Assembly: GCF_002860205.1 (NCBI RefSeq)
Contig: NZ_PGVB01000016.1
Location: 1-64,000, forward strand
Reading direction: 5' to 3'
DNA: 64,000 nucleotides
Source of the DNA: Bacillus sp. T33-2
GTDB taxonomy: Bacteria > Bacillota > Bacilli > Bacillales > Cytobacillaceae
A program made the translations under genes and the position numbers. Position 1 is the stretch's first letter, and each line of letters starts with the position of its first letter. Positions 44,068-52,765 of this stretch are shown in pieces. A model generated the notes under the pieces. The model did not search any database. It was not told the DNA's origin and saw only the letters and a program-made list of their open reading frames with translations.

Positions 44068-44925
44068 ATGCTAGGAGCAATTGAAGCAGGTGGAACTAAG
44101 TTTGTCTGTGCCGTAGGCGATGATACAGGTAAAATCATGGAACGGATCCAGATCCCGACTACAGTACCATCTGAAACGATTCCGCAGGTAATCACCTTTT
44201 TCAAGAAGTATTTAATTGAAGCGATTGGGATTGGATCATTTGGACCGATTGATGTGAACCTGGATAGCGCCACATACGGTAATATCACGTCGACACCGAA
44301 ACCAGGATGGAAGGACTATCCCTTCGTTCAGGAGATAAAAGAGGCATTAGCTGTTCCGGTAGGATTTAACACCGATGTCAATGCCGCTGCTTTAGGTGAA
44401 GCAACCATTGGTGCAGCAAAGGGGTTGGACAGCTGCCTTTATATTACGGTAGGAACAGGAATTGGCGCAGGAGCAGTTGTTCAAGGGAACCTGCTTCAAG
44501 GACTTTCCCATCCGGAAATGGGACACATTCTCGTAAGGCGGCACCCAGAGGACCAGTATGCAGGAAAATGCCCATACCACCAGGATTGCTTAGAAGGCCT
44601 GGCTGCAGGACCAGCGATTGAAGAACGCTGGGGAGCGAAAGGCATTGACCTCGTCCAGCGCGGCGAAGTCTGGGACATGGAAGCCTATTACATCGCCCAG
44701 GCACTCATGCACTATATCCTGATCCTCTCACCAAAGAAAATCATCCTAGGCGGCGGAGTCATGAACCAGAAGCAAGTCTTCGCTTCGATTTACAAATACT
44801 TGCCGGAGTTTTTAAATGACTATGTATCTTTACTAGAGCTATCCGATTACATTGTAAGTCCAGGACTAGGAGATAACGCAGGTATCATTGGCTCGCTACT
44901 GTTGGCCAAAGAAGCATTGCGGTGA
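44068..44925 (+). CDS. ROK-family fructo-/mannokinase (GmuE-like)
   Basis: This 285-residue cytoplasmic kinase has the phosphate loop IEAGGTKFVCAVGD, catalytic Asp in FNTDVNAAALGE, TVGTGIGAGAV and the ROK zinc site HILVRRHPEDQYAGKCPYHQDC. It resembles Bacillus GmuE/YdhR, a kinase of glucomannan operons, and would phosphorylate mannose or fructose released by GH2/GH13. ATG 44068 has GGAGG 7 nt upstream. The gene ends 24 bp before the IS1182-like target duplication. Confidence 0.88.
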   Translation: MLGAIEAGGTKFVCAVGDDTGKIMERIQIPTTVPSETIPQVITFFKKYLIEAIGIGSFGPIDVNLDSATYGNITSTPKPGWKDYPFVQEIKEALAVPVGFNTDVNAAALGEATIGAAKGLDSCLYITVGTGIGAGAVVQGNLLQGLSHPEMGHILVRRHPEDQYAGKCPYHQDCLEGLAAGPAIEERWGAKGIDLVQRGEVWDMEAYYIAQALMHYILILSPKKIILGGGVMNQKQVFASIYKYLPEFLNDYVSLLELSDYIVSPGLGDNAGIIGSLLLAKEALR

Positions 44926-44949
44926 AACGTGGGGCGGGGTGAACATGGG

Positions 44950-46629
44950 GACGGTTCGAAACCACTGAAAAACGTTACCAAATAATTGGAACTCGTTCGT
45001 TTTATGCATAAAAAAAGAAAATCCCCCGTCATTTGGTATAATGGAGTTGTCCAAAAACCAATAAACCAAAGGAGGGATTTTCTTATGCTTAAAAGCAAGG
45101 ATATGCAATTAAGCTTCTATTCGTTATTATACTTTAAAATTCCAGAGAATCATACCCTTAAACTATTAAACGATGCCGTTGACTTCAGCTTTGTTAATAA
45201 ACTTCTTGAGAATACGTACAGTAAATATTAAGGGAGTCCTGCCACAGAGCCCGAACTCGTGGTGAAATTATTGGTACTTCAGCACCTTTATAAGCTTTCG
45301 GATGAAAGGGTCATTGAAGACGCCTCACTAAACTTGGCCTATATGTACTTTCTTGACATCAACCCCGATGAGGAGTTGCCCCATCCAAGCCTTTTGGCCA
45401 AGTTCAGGGTCCACCAGCTTCAGGATGTAACACTTGATGAAATCATCAAGGAAATCGTCAAGCAGTGCGTAGAGAAAGGAATCATAAAAACACCGGAATC
45501 AGTGTCGATACCACCCATACCGAGGCAAACACCTTCAAGGCCACTCCTGAAAGGGTCATAAAGAGACTGGCACCCTGGAAGCCGAAAACGGTGAAGTGCC
45601 GGAGGCAATCAAACAGAACATTCCGGACTATCAGGAAATAGAAGACCACAAGGAAGCAAAGGCAACAATGAAGGACTATCTCGAAAAGATCATCACGAGT
45701 GTTGAGCAAAATGTTGTACTAGGCGATGAATCCAAAACAAGAGAACTCCGAAAGAAATACTAAATGACCCCAAGTTCCTCGAACAAAAAGGGGTTCGCTC
45801 CATTGTGGAACAGGATGCAAGGGTTGGTCACAAAAGCAAGACGGAACACTTCTTTTGGTTACAAGGCTGAGTATGCCATGACAACGGAAGAACGGGTCAT
45901 CACTGCAGTCAGGGTCAATGACGGTGCCTACGTCGATGGGACGCAGTTCCATGAATTGATGGATCTTACAAAAGAATGTGGAGTTACAATAGAAGAAGTT
46001 TTCGGAGACAGAGCCTATTTCAAGAAGCCCATACTCGATAAAATCAAGGAGCTGGAGGCATCAGCCTACATACCGGTCAACGCGATGGCCTACAGGGTCG
46101 ACGAGGATCTATTTAGCTGCAACAAGGATTCCGATGAATGGTTTTGCGAACAAGGCAATAAAACAGAGAGGAAAAAACACTCAAAAGACAAGCGTGGGAG
46201 GGAATCCTACAAATATTACTTCGAAAAGGAAAAATGCAGGAACTGCCCGCTAAGGGATGAGTGTATCAAAGAGAAACGGATAGGGAAAATTCTTGTCGTC
46301 AGCATCAATGGCCCAGAATTCTACGGCTACAGCCAATTTCAAAAAACTGAAGAATTCAAGGAAAAATATAAGAAAAGGGCTTGCCAGGAATGGAAGAATG
46401 GCGAGATGAAGAATTTTCATGGGCTAGGTCGTGCCAAGGGGTACGGTCTGAAAAGCATGTCCACTCAGGCAAAATTGACCGCCATCGCAGTAAATAGCAA
46501 AAATACTCTCCTCTTTAAGTGCTTGTTTTACACAATTAATTTCTTTTTTTTGGAAGAACAACAACTGATCCGATTTTCAATGAAATTTGGCTACAAAAAA
46601 ACCGACTTTTTCAGTGGTTTCGGACGGTT
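44950..46629. mobile_element. IS1182-like insertion sequence with 7-bp target duplication
   Basis: The element runs 44957-46622 (1,666 bp). Its ends are inverted: CGAAACCACTGAAAAA at the left, and its exact complement at the right. The flanks are direct repeats GACGGTT (44950-44956 and 46623-46629). Joining the flanks restores a GGGGACGGTTCTTGTGC repeat, so it inserted into a copy of the dispersed hairpin repeat. Confidence 0.9.
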
Positions 46630-46640
46630 CTTGTGCTCCT
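45085..46640 (+). pseudogene. IS1182-like DDE transposase, degenerate
   Basis: ATG at 45085 follows AGGAGGG. The frame runs to TAA at 45229-45231, then resumes in frame (PATEPELVVKLLVLQHLYKL) and shifts near 45490, where NTGISVDTTHTEANTF is in another frame. Further shifts follow before GYKAEYAMTTEERVITAVRV and FGDRAYFKKPILD at 45.9-46.0 kb. The zinc-ribbon-like CRNCPLRDEC and the end are present. At least one stop and several indels show it is inactive. Confidence 0.85.
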
Positions 46641-46985
46641 GAAACAATAGAGCCTCACATATGCTTCCGGAGTCAAGCTCTTTACATATCGAATCGGTAT
46701 ATGAACAGGAAAGATCTTAACTATCGAAGACTTCCAGCCAGCAGCTTGAGTTGTGATTTACCACTGGGCAGTTGGACTGATGGTGTATTCTACTATGATT
46801 TCATTCTGTGTTTCTTTTAATCCAGTGATCCTATTTCATTACATGCGTTATTGGAAAAGTTCACGGCTACAATAATATAGGTATAATCGCTGTCAGCTCT
46901 GAAAGAATAGACACGATTGTTGAGAGTAAATTTTTACTTTACATCCGGTTCCAAAGACCTATATACTAAATATGTAAATAATTCC
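46640..46985. other. Intergenic, no supported gene
   Basis: Between the insertion sequence and the third riboswitch. Short open frames are present but without ribosome binding sites or recognisable similarity. Confidence 0.5.
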
Positions 46986-46997
46986 AAATTAAATACT

Positions 46998-47129
46998 ATG
47001 AAAAAGGCAAACTTCTCGAAAGGGGAGGACGCAAAGCCGTGAGTCTAAGGCATGCTGATATGTGCTATGATCGTCAGGTTTCCATAGATTAGAGATCCTC
47101 TCGCTATGGCTTTTTGTCATAGTTTTTTT
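46998..47129 (+). ncRNA. Cyclic-di-GMP-I riboswitch (GEMM) with terminator, ahead of nuclease gene
   Basis: Aptamer about 47003-47086: GGCAAAC, CTTCTCGAAAGGGGAG (GAAA loop), GGACGCAAAGCC, AAGGCATGC...GTGCTATGATCG, TCAGGTTTCC. Immediately after, CTATGGC-TTTTT-GTCATAG then T7 forms a terminator (47104-47129). The P1-side CCATAG (47091-47096) can pair with CTATGG (47104-47109), which gives a plausible switch. Confidence 0.88.
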
Positions 47130-47150
47130 TATCCGGGAGGGGTTAATGGG

Positions 47151-48005
47151 ATGAGCTTTCTTAAGAGGTTCGGTAAATATGCAGGAAAAACAGCTGGGAT
47201 TGTAGTCGGAGGACCAATCCAGGTAATTGGGGAGTTAACCGGATCTGATGTAATTGAGGACATCGGAAAAGGAGTAAGAAAAGCCTCAGAGTTTGCTGGC
47301 ACTACGGTTGGACAAGCTGCGGATGGAGCTGTAGGGACAGTGGCGGGAATAATCAATGATAATCCTGCGCAACGTGATCAGGGCTTGAATGAAATCGGAA
47401 GTGCTGTCGGCAGGACCGCGAAGGGAGTCTACCAAACTGCTAAACATACTGTCCATAATGGCGGTGAAGTCATTGGCGGTTTTATGGATGGAGATCATGA
47501 TCGTGTCAAAAAAGGTGCAATATCAATCGCTAAAACGGTTGCAATAGGAGCATTGGCTGTAGGGGTTGTCGATGTTGTAGACGGAGTCGATGTTGCGGAC
47601 GCAGAGGAGACAGGCACTGATGTATCAGCTGATGACGTGCCATTTGAGACGAAAACAGTACAGCTTCCGAATGGGGAAACTGTTACTGATTCTTTCCCTG
47701 TATTCGACTGTGAATACGAAGTGGAAATAGATGAAGACTTGTATTTGAGAAGCGATTATACACATTTTACTTACGCAAACTATGAGTTATATGAAGATAT
47801 TCAAGCAGATCCGGACTTAGCTGATGAGCTAGGCTTAAACGAAGCTGACATTGAGGCTTTGTCTAATGGAGATAATCCAGAAGGATACACCTGGCACCAC
47901 AATGAAGAGCCTGGAGTCTTGCAGTTAGTTGACCAGGAAACACATGCAAGCGTGGGGCATACCGGAGGCCGTGAGCTTTGGGGCGGCGGGAGTGAGTATC
48001 GTTAG
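47151..48005 (+). CDS. Putative WHH/HNH-family nuclease toxin controlled by c-di-GMP riboswitch
   Basis: This 284-residue protein has a Gly/Ala-rich amphipathic N-terminal region (about 1-145: FAGTTVGQAADGAVGTVAGI, KKGAISIAKTVAIGALAVGV). The C-terminal part from about 170 (VQLPNGETVTDSFPVFDCEYEV) ends in the WHH-type HNH/Endo VII motif GYTWHHNEEPGVLQLV, then HASVGHTGGRELWGGG. WHH domains are DNases in polymorphic toxins. No signal peptide, export motif or adjacent immunity gene is seen. The ATG at 47151 has GGGAGGGG upstream. It is preceded by a GEMM-I riboswitch. Confidence 0.8.
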   Translation: MSFLKRFGKYAGKTAGIVVGGPIQVIGELTGSDVIEDIGKGVRKASEFAGTTVGQAADGAVGTVAGIINDNPAQRDQGLNEIGSAVGRTAKGVYQTAKHTVHNGGEVIGGFMDGDHDRVKKGAISIAKTVAIGALAVGVVDVVDGVDVADAEETGTDVSADDVPFETKTVQLPNGETVTDSFPVFDCEYEVEIDEDLYLRSDYTHFTYANYELYEDIQADPDLADELGLNEADIEALSNGDNPEGYTWHHNEEPGVLQLVDQETHASVGHTGGRELWGGGSEYR

Positions 48006-48215
48006 GCAGGTCATAAGTGAGTTATGTTCCTTATGATAAACGAGGAAAGGCACCATCCTAACTTTGCGCTTGATGTAGTATTCCTCAGTGAATCCGGGGG
48101 TAATATTCCAATTATGTAGTTACCAATATTAGTACAACGAAAAAGGAGCGGTGAGTATGCTACTACCGCTCTTTTTAGTATTTGTAAGCAAATCAATTTT
48201 TGATGATAAACGGGT

Positions 48216-48719
48216 TTACTGTAAAAACATGCATTCCTCAACAGCCTTTCTCAACTTCTCCTTCGCCCCAGCCCGCCAGCTTTTCACCGCCGACAAAGAC
48301 ACTTTTTCTCTCTCGGAGATTTCCATTATGCTTAGGCCCGAAAGGCAATGATACAGTACCCATTTTGTCTGGTTCTCGGTCAGCCTGCTTATTGTGCAGT
48401 AGCATAACAGGAATTCTTTTTCGAGCGGACAGATGGAACATTCATCTTCAATGTACTCCCAAAACTCCTCCTTTGCCGGAATGTTGTGGTCACTTTGCTT
48501 GTTTGATTTTCGCATTTCGGTTAGAAACAATCCTCTGATATATGTGTAGGCATAGCTGGTGAAGCTGCCTTTGTCTGCGTCGAACCGTTTGCTTGCTTCC
48601 CAGAGGCCGACCAGGCCGACCTGGAAGAATTCTTCCTTGTTTTTATAGATATTCAGTGATCGCATAATGCTGTGGATCATCGGTGTGTACTGCTTAAATA
48701 GCTGTTCGAAGCTTTCCAT
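48216..48719 (-). CDS. Sigma-70-family sigma factor (small, ECF-like size)
   Basis: This 167-residue protein has region 2 at about residues 1-75 (FFQVGLVGLWEASKRFDADKGSFTSYAYTYIRG, the SigH-like pattern) and region 4 helix-turn-helix at about 115-160 (LSIMEISEREKVSLSAVKSWRAGAKEKL). The middle segment has an unusual CSICPLEKEFLLCYC cluster of four Cys, possibly a metal- or redox-sensing element. Single gene, convergent with the nuclease gene. Closest in architecture to SigO/ComX-like alternative factors; targets unknown. Confidence 0.8.
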   Translation of the reverse strand: MESFEQLFKQYTPMIHSIMRSLNIYKNKEEFFQVGLVGLWEASKRFDADKGSFTSYAYTYIRGLFLTEMRKSNKQSDHNIPAKEEFWEYIEDECSICPLEKEFLLCYCTISRLTENQTKWVLYHCLSGLSIMEISEREKVSLSAVKSWRAGAKEKLRKAVEECMFLQ

Positions 48720-49395
48720 TTCTGAATCCCTTCAGAAAGCGCGCTTTGTCATGTATTCCCGGGTACCTTTACCTTAACGGGAATGCCTTGGGGTGGTCGA
48801 ACAGCACTTTTTGACTTTTGAAGGGATAAATGGACACTATAAAATATTTTTGGCGTTCAAAAATGAATTTAGAATGTCGTTCTTTGCGTTTTAAGTGAAA
48901 AAATGTTCTGTTTTGATGCCTGTCACTGCACGGCAATAGTCGAGACAAATAAGTATGCAGCAGGAATGAAAAAGTGTGATAAGCGGTCCAGTCCATAGCT
49001 ATTCTGTCGAAGTGAGATGCAGTGAGGGATTTTTAAGGGCTACAGAAGATGGTTTAGGGTCGTTATTTAAAATTGAATACCCCTCGTTACCGGGATATGA
49101 ATTATTTGTGAAAAACTCATAATATAAAATATCCATTTTTTTTGAACACCCGGAATTACACCCTGCAGATAGTGAAATCCCGTAAATTAAGGCTTTTAAT
49201 ATCTAAATAAACCTAATCAATAAGAATAATATGGTATGCCTGGATAAAGGAAGTTTTATATTATATCAATAAAATTATTTTTCGGCAATATTTCGCTGAA
49301 ATCAGGAAAACACAAGTGCAGAGTGGATTGAATAAAAACTTTAACTATATAAAAATAACGATTTACATCTAAACAATGATGTATCTATAATAATG
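48720..49395. other. Intergenic, no supported gene
   Basis: About 670 bp between the sigma factor and the DGQHR gene. It should hold both promoters. No clear structure found. Confidence 0.5.
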
Positions 49396-49410
49396 TCAAG
49401 GAGGGATATA

Positions 49411-50517
49411 ATGGAAAAGACATATGGAGGATTTCGGACAACAATAAGTGGAAACGGTTACAGGCAATTTGGAAAGAGAGTATTGATGACCCAGCTGCGT
49501 TTTTCAACATTGGAAGCCATTTTTGAAGTAGATCCCGAAGTGCAGCGCAATCTGGATCCAAAACGAAGATCGGAAATAAGGGAATTTATAATAAAAGCTC
49601 TGGAAGATAAGGATTTTTACTTTTCACCGTTTGTGTTTTCGTCAAGGGGTGCAATTGTTGAAACAGATCAAGGCTGGGAACTGAATCCTGGCTGTAAGCT
49701 TTACATCCTGGATGGCCAGCATCGTGCCTTTGCGATGTCATCTGCCTTAAGCCATCTGAAATCGCGGAAGGAATCGGCTGAGGAATCTGGCAATTTTGAG
49801 GAGGCAGCCAAAATTCAGTCTTACATCGACAAGCTAAAGGAATATCCGGTCTCAATGCAGGTGTACTTGGAACTTTCCCGGCAAGAGGAACGCCAGTTGT
49901 TCAGCGATATCAATTCGGAACGGAAAGAAGCCCACATTGGATTGGTGATGCAATATGACCAGCGTGATCAATACACGGAACTGACGAGGGAAATTGCCGA
50001 ACAACTACGCGATCACTTTGAAATAGAACAAAAACTTTCACGCCTGACCGGCCAAAATTCCGCAGTCACTTCGCTTGCCACCATAAGAAAATGCCTAATA
50101 GCCTTATTTGAGGGCATCCTGACAGTAAAGAAAGGGGATCCGTATTTTCGCAAATGCTCCCCGGAAGAGGTACCGGATATAGCATTGGCTTTCTTTGAAG
50201 CTTGGCTGAAAATATTCCCCCGTCAGATGGCAAACCGCAAGCGGTATGTATCAGGCTTGACCGGAATTCAGGTGGCACTGGCGTACACGGTCTATCAGCT
50301 TACGAAAAAGCCCACCATCAACCATAAGGAAGCAATTAAAAGACTGCAATCATTAAAAAAACATTGTACCTGGAAGCATGATGATCCACTTTTTTCTCAT
50401 CTCTATGACCCTTCAACAGGAAGAATCAAAAATCATTCCACGACAACCGCAATTGAAAATACAGCTATGCAAATGATCTCGATTCTGGAAGGAGAGGAGG
50501 CTATAAATGATTATTAA
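49411..50517 (+). CDS. DGQHR-domain protein (DndB-like) 1
   Basis: This 368-residue protein carries DGQHR at residues 101-105 (LYILDGQHRAFAMS), then FSDINSERKEAHIGL. This matches the DGQHR/DndB family, whose best known member represses phosphorothioate DNA modification genes. The ATG at 49411 has AAGGAGG 6 nt upstream; the ATG at 49393 overlaps that site. No dndA/C/D/E gene is in the window. It overlaps the second DGQHR-like gene by 11 bp. Confidence 0.8.
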   Translation: MEKTYGGFRTTISGNGYRQFGKRVLMTQLRFSTLEAIFEVDPEVQRNLDPKRRSEIREFIIKALEDKDFYFSPFVFSSRGAIVETDQGWELNPGCKLYILDGQHRAFAMSSALSHLKSRKESAEESGNFEEAAKIQSYIDKLKEYPVSMQVYLELSRQEERQLFSDINSERKEAHIGLVMQYDQRDQYTELTREIAEQLRDHFEIEQKLSRLTGQNSAVTSLATIRKCLIALFEGILTVKKGDPYFRKCSPEEVPDIALAFFEAWLKIFPRQMANRKRYVSGLTGIQVALAYTVYQLTKKPTINHKEAIKRLQSLKKHCTWKHDDPLFSHLYDPSTGRIKNHSTTTAIENTAMQMISILEGEEAINDY

Positions 50518-51547
50518 TGAAGTTTTCTCAAAACGGCAATCCATTGCAGCCTACACGATCCAGGAGCTTTCAACACTTATAAGGACTGGGGATGTGACGT
50601 TAAGGGAAGTAAACAAGCTTCATGTTCGATCCATCAAAAAATACATACTCGAGAATGTGAGCCAGGAGCAGATCTATTTTCCTCCTGTGGTAGCGAATGT
50701 ACCGTCAGGGGAGCTGGACAACGGAAAGCCGAAACAGTTTACGGTCATAGATGGCAATCAGCGGCTTAAGGCACTCTGCCAATTGGAAGAAATGGCGCAG
50801 CGGGCAATCATGAGCGACAAAGACGACGACATAAAAAAAGGCTATAAACTGCTTGTTAATTTAAAATCTACAGAAGTAGGTGTCCTTTTTTTGGAAGGGC
50901 TTACCGATGAAGAGGCAGGCCAACTTTACATTGACCTTAACACAAAGGGCAAAAAAGTCTCTTTGTCGAAGCGGATTGCTTTTGATTCGCGGAATGAACT
51001 AAACCAAATTACCAATAAGCTTCTGAAAACAAATCAAAAACTGAACATCGCCGGAATAGAAGCCGAAAAACGGGCAGTCATCCGGCCAAAGAATAAAAAC
51101 CTATTATCATTGACACAGCTCCGGCAAATTGTCGCGATTTTTATTACAGGAAGGATGGTCTACCGGGTTGCAGATGACGGGTATCATCCTTATCTGCAGT
51201 TTAATGAATACGTTAAACTACTGGATTTTTGGTTTGATGAACTGTTTCATTGGTATCCACCCGAAACAATTGGCAATTTTGAAGAGTCGATGCTTGCAAA
51301 TACGACACTGCTGCTGAGCATTGCCTACTATGCCAATAAGGGTTTGGAGAATAAAACGTTTGATGAACGGAAGGAGGAATTGGTTGAGCGGATGCGGCCC
51401 TTAAAAGCACTGAACTGGAAACGGACGAATCCAGTCTGGAAAGAGTTTAAAGGAGATATTAAGGGCAGGGAACGCTATTTTTACCTGTCAAGCGATAAAG
51501 AAAATATTGAAAGGCTTGTTGCATGGCTTGAGCAGCAGGGGAGGTGA
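50507..51547 (+). CDS. DGQHR-like protein (DndB-like) 2
   Basis: This 346-residue paralogue of the previous gene has the variant DGNQR at residues 82-86 (FTVIDGNQRLKALCQL), followed by LYIDLNTKGKKVSLSKRIAFD. The fold and order match the DGQHR family with a changed core motif. It is translationally coupled by overlap. The pair may form a heteromer. A terminator (51706-51742) ends the unit. Confidence 0.78.
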   Translation: MIINEVFSKRQSIAAYTIQELSTLIRTGDVTLREVNKLHVRSIKKYILENVSQEQIYFPPVVANVPSGELDNGKPKQFTVIDGNQRLKALCQLEEMAQRAIMSDKDDDIKKGYKLLVNLKSTEVGVLFLEGLTDEEAGQLYIDLNTKGKKVSLSKRIAFDSRNELNQITNKLLKTNQKLNIAGIEAEKRAVIRPKNKNLLSLTQLRQIVAIFITGRMVYRVADDGYHPYLQFNEYVKLLDFWFDELFHWYPPETIGNFEESMLANTTLLLSIAYYANKGLENKTFDERKEELVERMRPLKALNWKRTNPVWKEFKGDIKGRERYFYLSSDKENIERLVAWLEQQGR

Positions 51548-51703
51548 GGGAAAGGAAGTAGAAGGGATGAAGACCGGATTTAATAGATGTTCATGAAAAA
51601 TTTTAAGCACACACAAATTGATCTCTGAATCTATCATTTTTACATGAAGAATGGACAAACCCCCGGGAGATAGTCTGGCCGACATTCCCGAGGGCTTGCG
51701 TGG

Positions 51704-51744
51704 TTGGGTATACCAACTCAATGTTAGTATACCCTTTTTTATGA
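51704..51744 (+). terminator. Terminator after DGQHR pair
   Basis: GGGTATAC pairs with GTATACCC, followed by T6. Confidence 0.8.
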
Positions 51745-51772
51745 ATAATGCAATATCAGGGGGAACTGGCGA

Positions 51773-52321
51773 ATGAATATGTTAGCTGATTATATGATTA
51801 ATAAAGAAACTGTCCTGTTAACTGGGGAATATGATGAATTTGGCAGCCTGTGCACCAGGGTCATTGAAGGCGAAAAAACATTTCTGGTACAAAGGACGCC
51901 TGTCCAGGTCATTAATAAGACATTGCTGCGGCTTGGTTCAAGCTTTCGGGGTGCCCGTGATAGTTCAAAGGAAGTTCTCGGCGTTATGAAAATGTACCCT
52001 TTAAAAATCAATCAATATCTTGGCATCTGGCTGTTTCCTACTAAGGCCTGCAGCAAGCAGAATTGCGTCTGGTTTTCGCTTATGCACATCAAAAAGACGA
52101 AGGCAATCGGGGTCAGGAAAACAGAAGTGCTGCTCAGCTATAACCACACCTTTGAAATCGAAATGAAAGAAACCTCCTTCAACAATAAACGACAAAAAGC
52201 AGAGGAACTAAGAGAAATCATCACCAAAAACACAAAAAGCCCGCTCACCTTCTATATTGAACCAAAACCAGGCTTCCGGATCAGTGAGGATGCCGGCACG
52301 AATCGGTATAGGATTAGGTAG
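51773..52321 (+). CDS. comK: ComK-family competence transcription factor
   Basis: This 182-residue protein matches ComK along its length: CTRVIEGEKTFLVQRTPVQVINKTLLRLGSSFRGARDSSKEVLG, then IWLFPTKACSKQNCVWFSLMHI. ComK is the master activator of the DNA-uptake regulon in Bacillus and binds AT-rich AAAAN5TTTT boxes. GGGGGAACTGGCGA precedes the ATG. No comS or mecA is close. Downstream is a terminator hairpin (52376-52414). Confidence 0.85.
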   Translation: MNMLADYMINKETVLLTGEYDEFGSLCTRVIEGEKTFLVQRTPVQVINKTLLRLGSSFRGARDSSKEVLGVMKMYPLKINQYLGIWLFPTKACSKQNCVWFSLMHIKKTKAIGVRKTEVLLSYNHTFEIEMKETSFNNKRQKAEELREIITKNTKSPLTFYIEPKPGFRISEDAGTNRYRIR

Positions 52322-52373
52322 AAGCGGAGGTATGGTTGTTGTGCTTCGTTTTTCATAGTGTTAAATGGTTTTG

Positions 52374-52416
52374 AGAGCCGGAGTCAGGGAAACCATGCCC
52401 CGGCTTTTCTTCTGTA
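52374..52416 (+). terminator. Terminator after comK
   Basis: AGCCGG...CCGGCT stem then TTTTC. Confidence 0.65.
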
Positions 52417-52419
52417 AAA

Positions 52420-52765
52420 TTCTTCATATTAATACATTATCCTTCTTATGTACCATTGAACATGCATTATGTACTGATAAAATAGGAATAGACATCAGAG
52501 TTTAAAAGAAGAATAGGGGAAACTAGAAGATTTTGCAACGGTATTTTATTGTACATATACTACTAACTTTGGTTTTTACGCCCCCGATCGGACTCGTTTA
52601 AGCTGTGCTAACTTATCTCCTCTAGAACGAAGTTACTTACGGACCCCCCATAAATAATCGCTATCTGTGTTTTTACAATGTGAACAATGCTTTTTTCTAT
52701 TACTTTTTATCTATTAGACATCATGGGATATAGCTGAATTTTTAATAAAGAAGGAGTCTTTTCCT
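52420..52765. other. Intergenic, no supported gene
   Basis: A+T-rich leader of the PAS kinase gene. I see no gene or strong structure. Confidence 0.45.

Noticed and set aside
46587-46820. 77-codon frame at the IS right end
   Set aside because: It spans the IS boundary and the repeat flank, so it is an artefact of the insertion.
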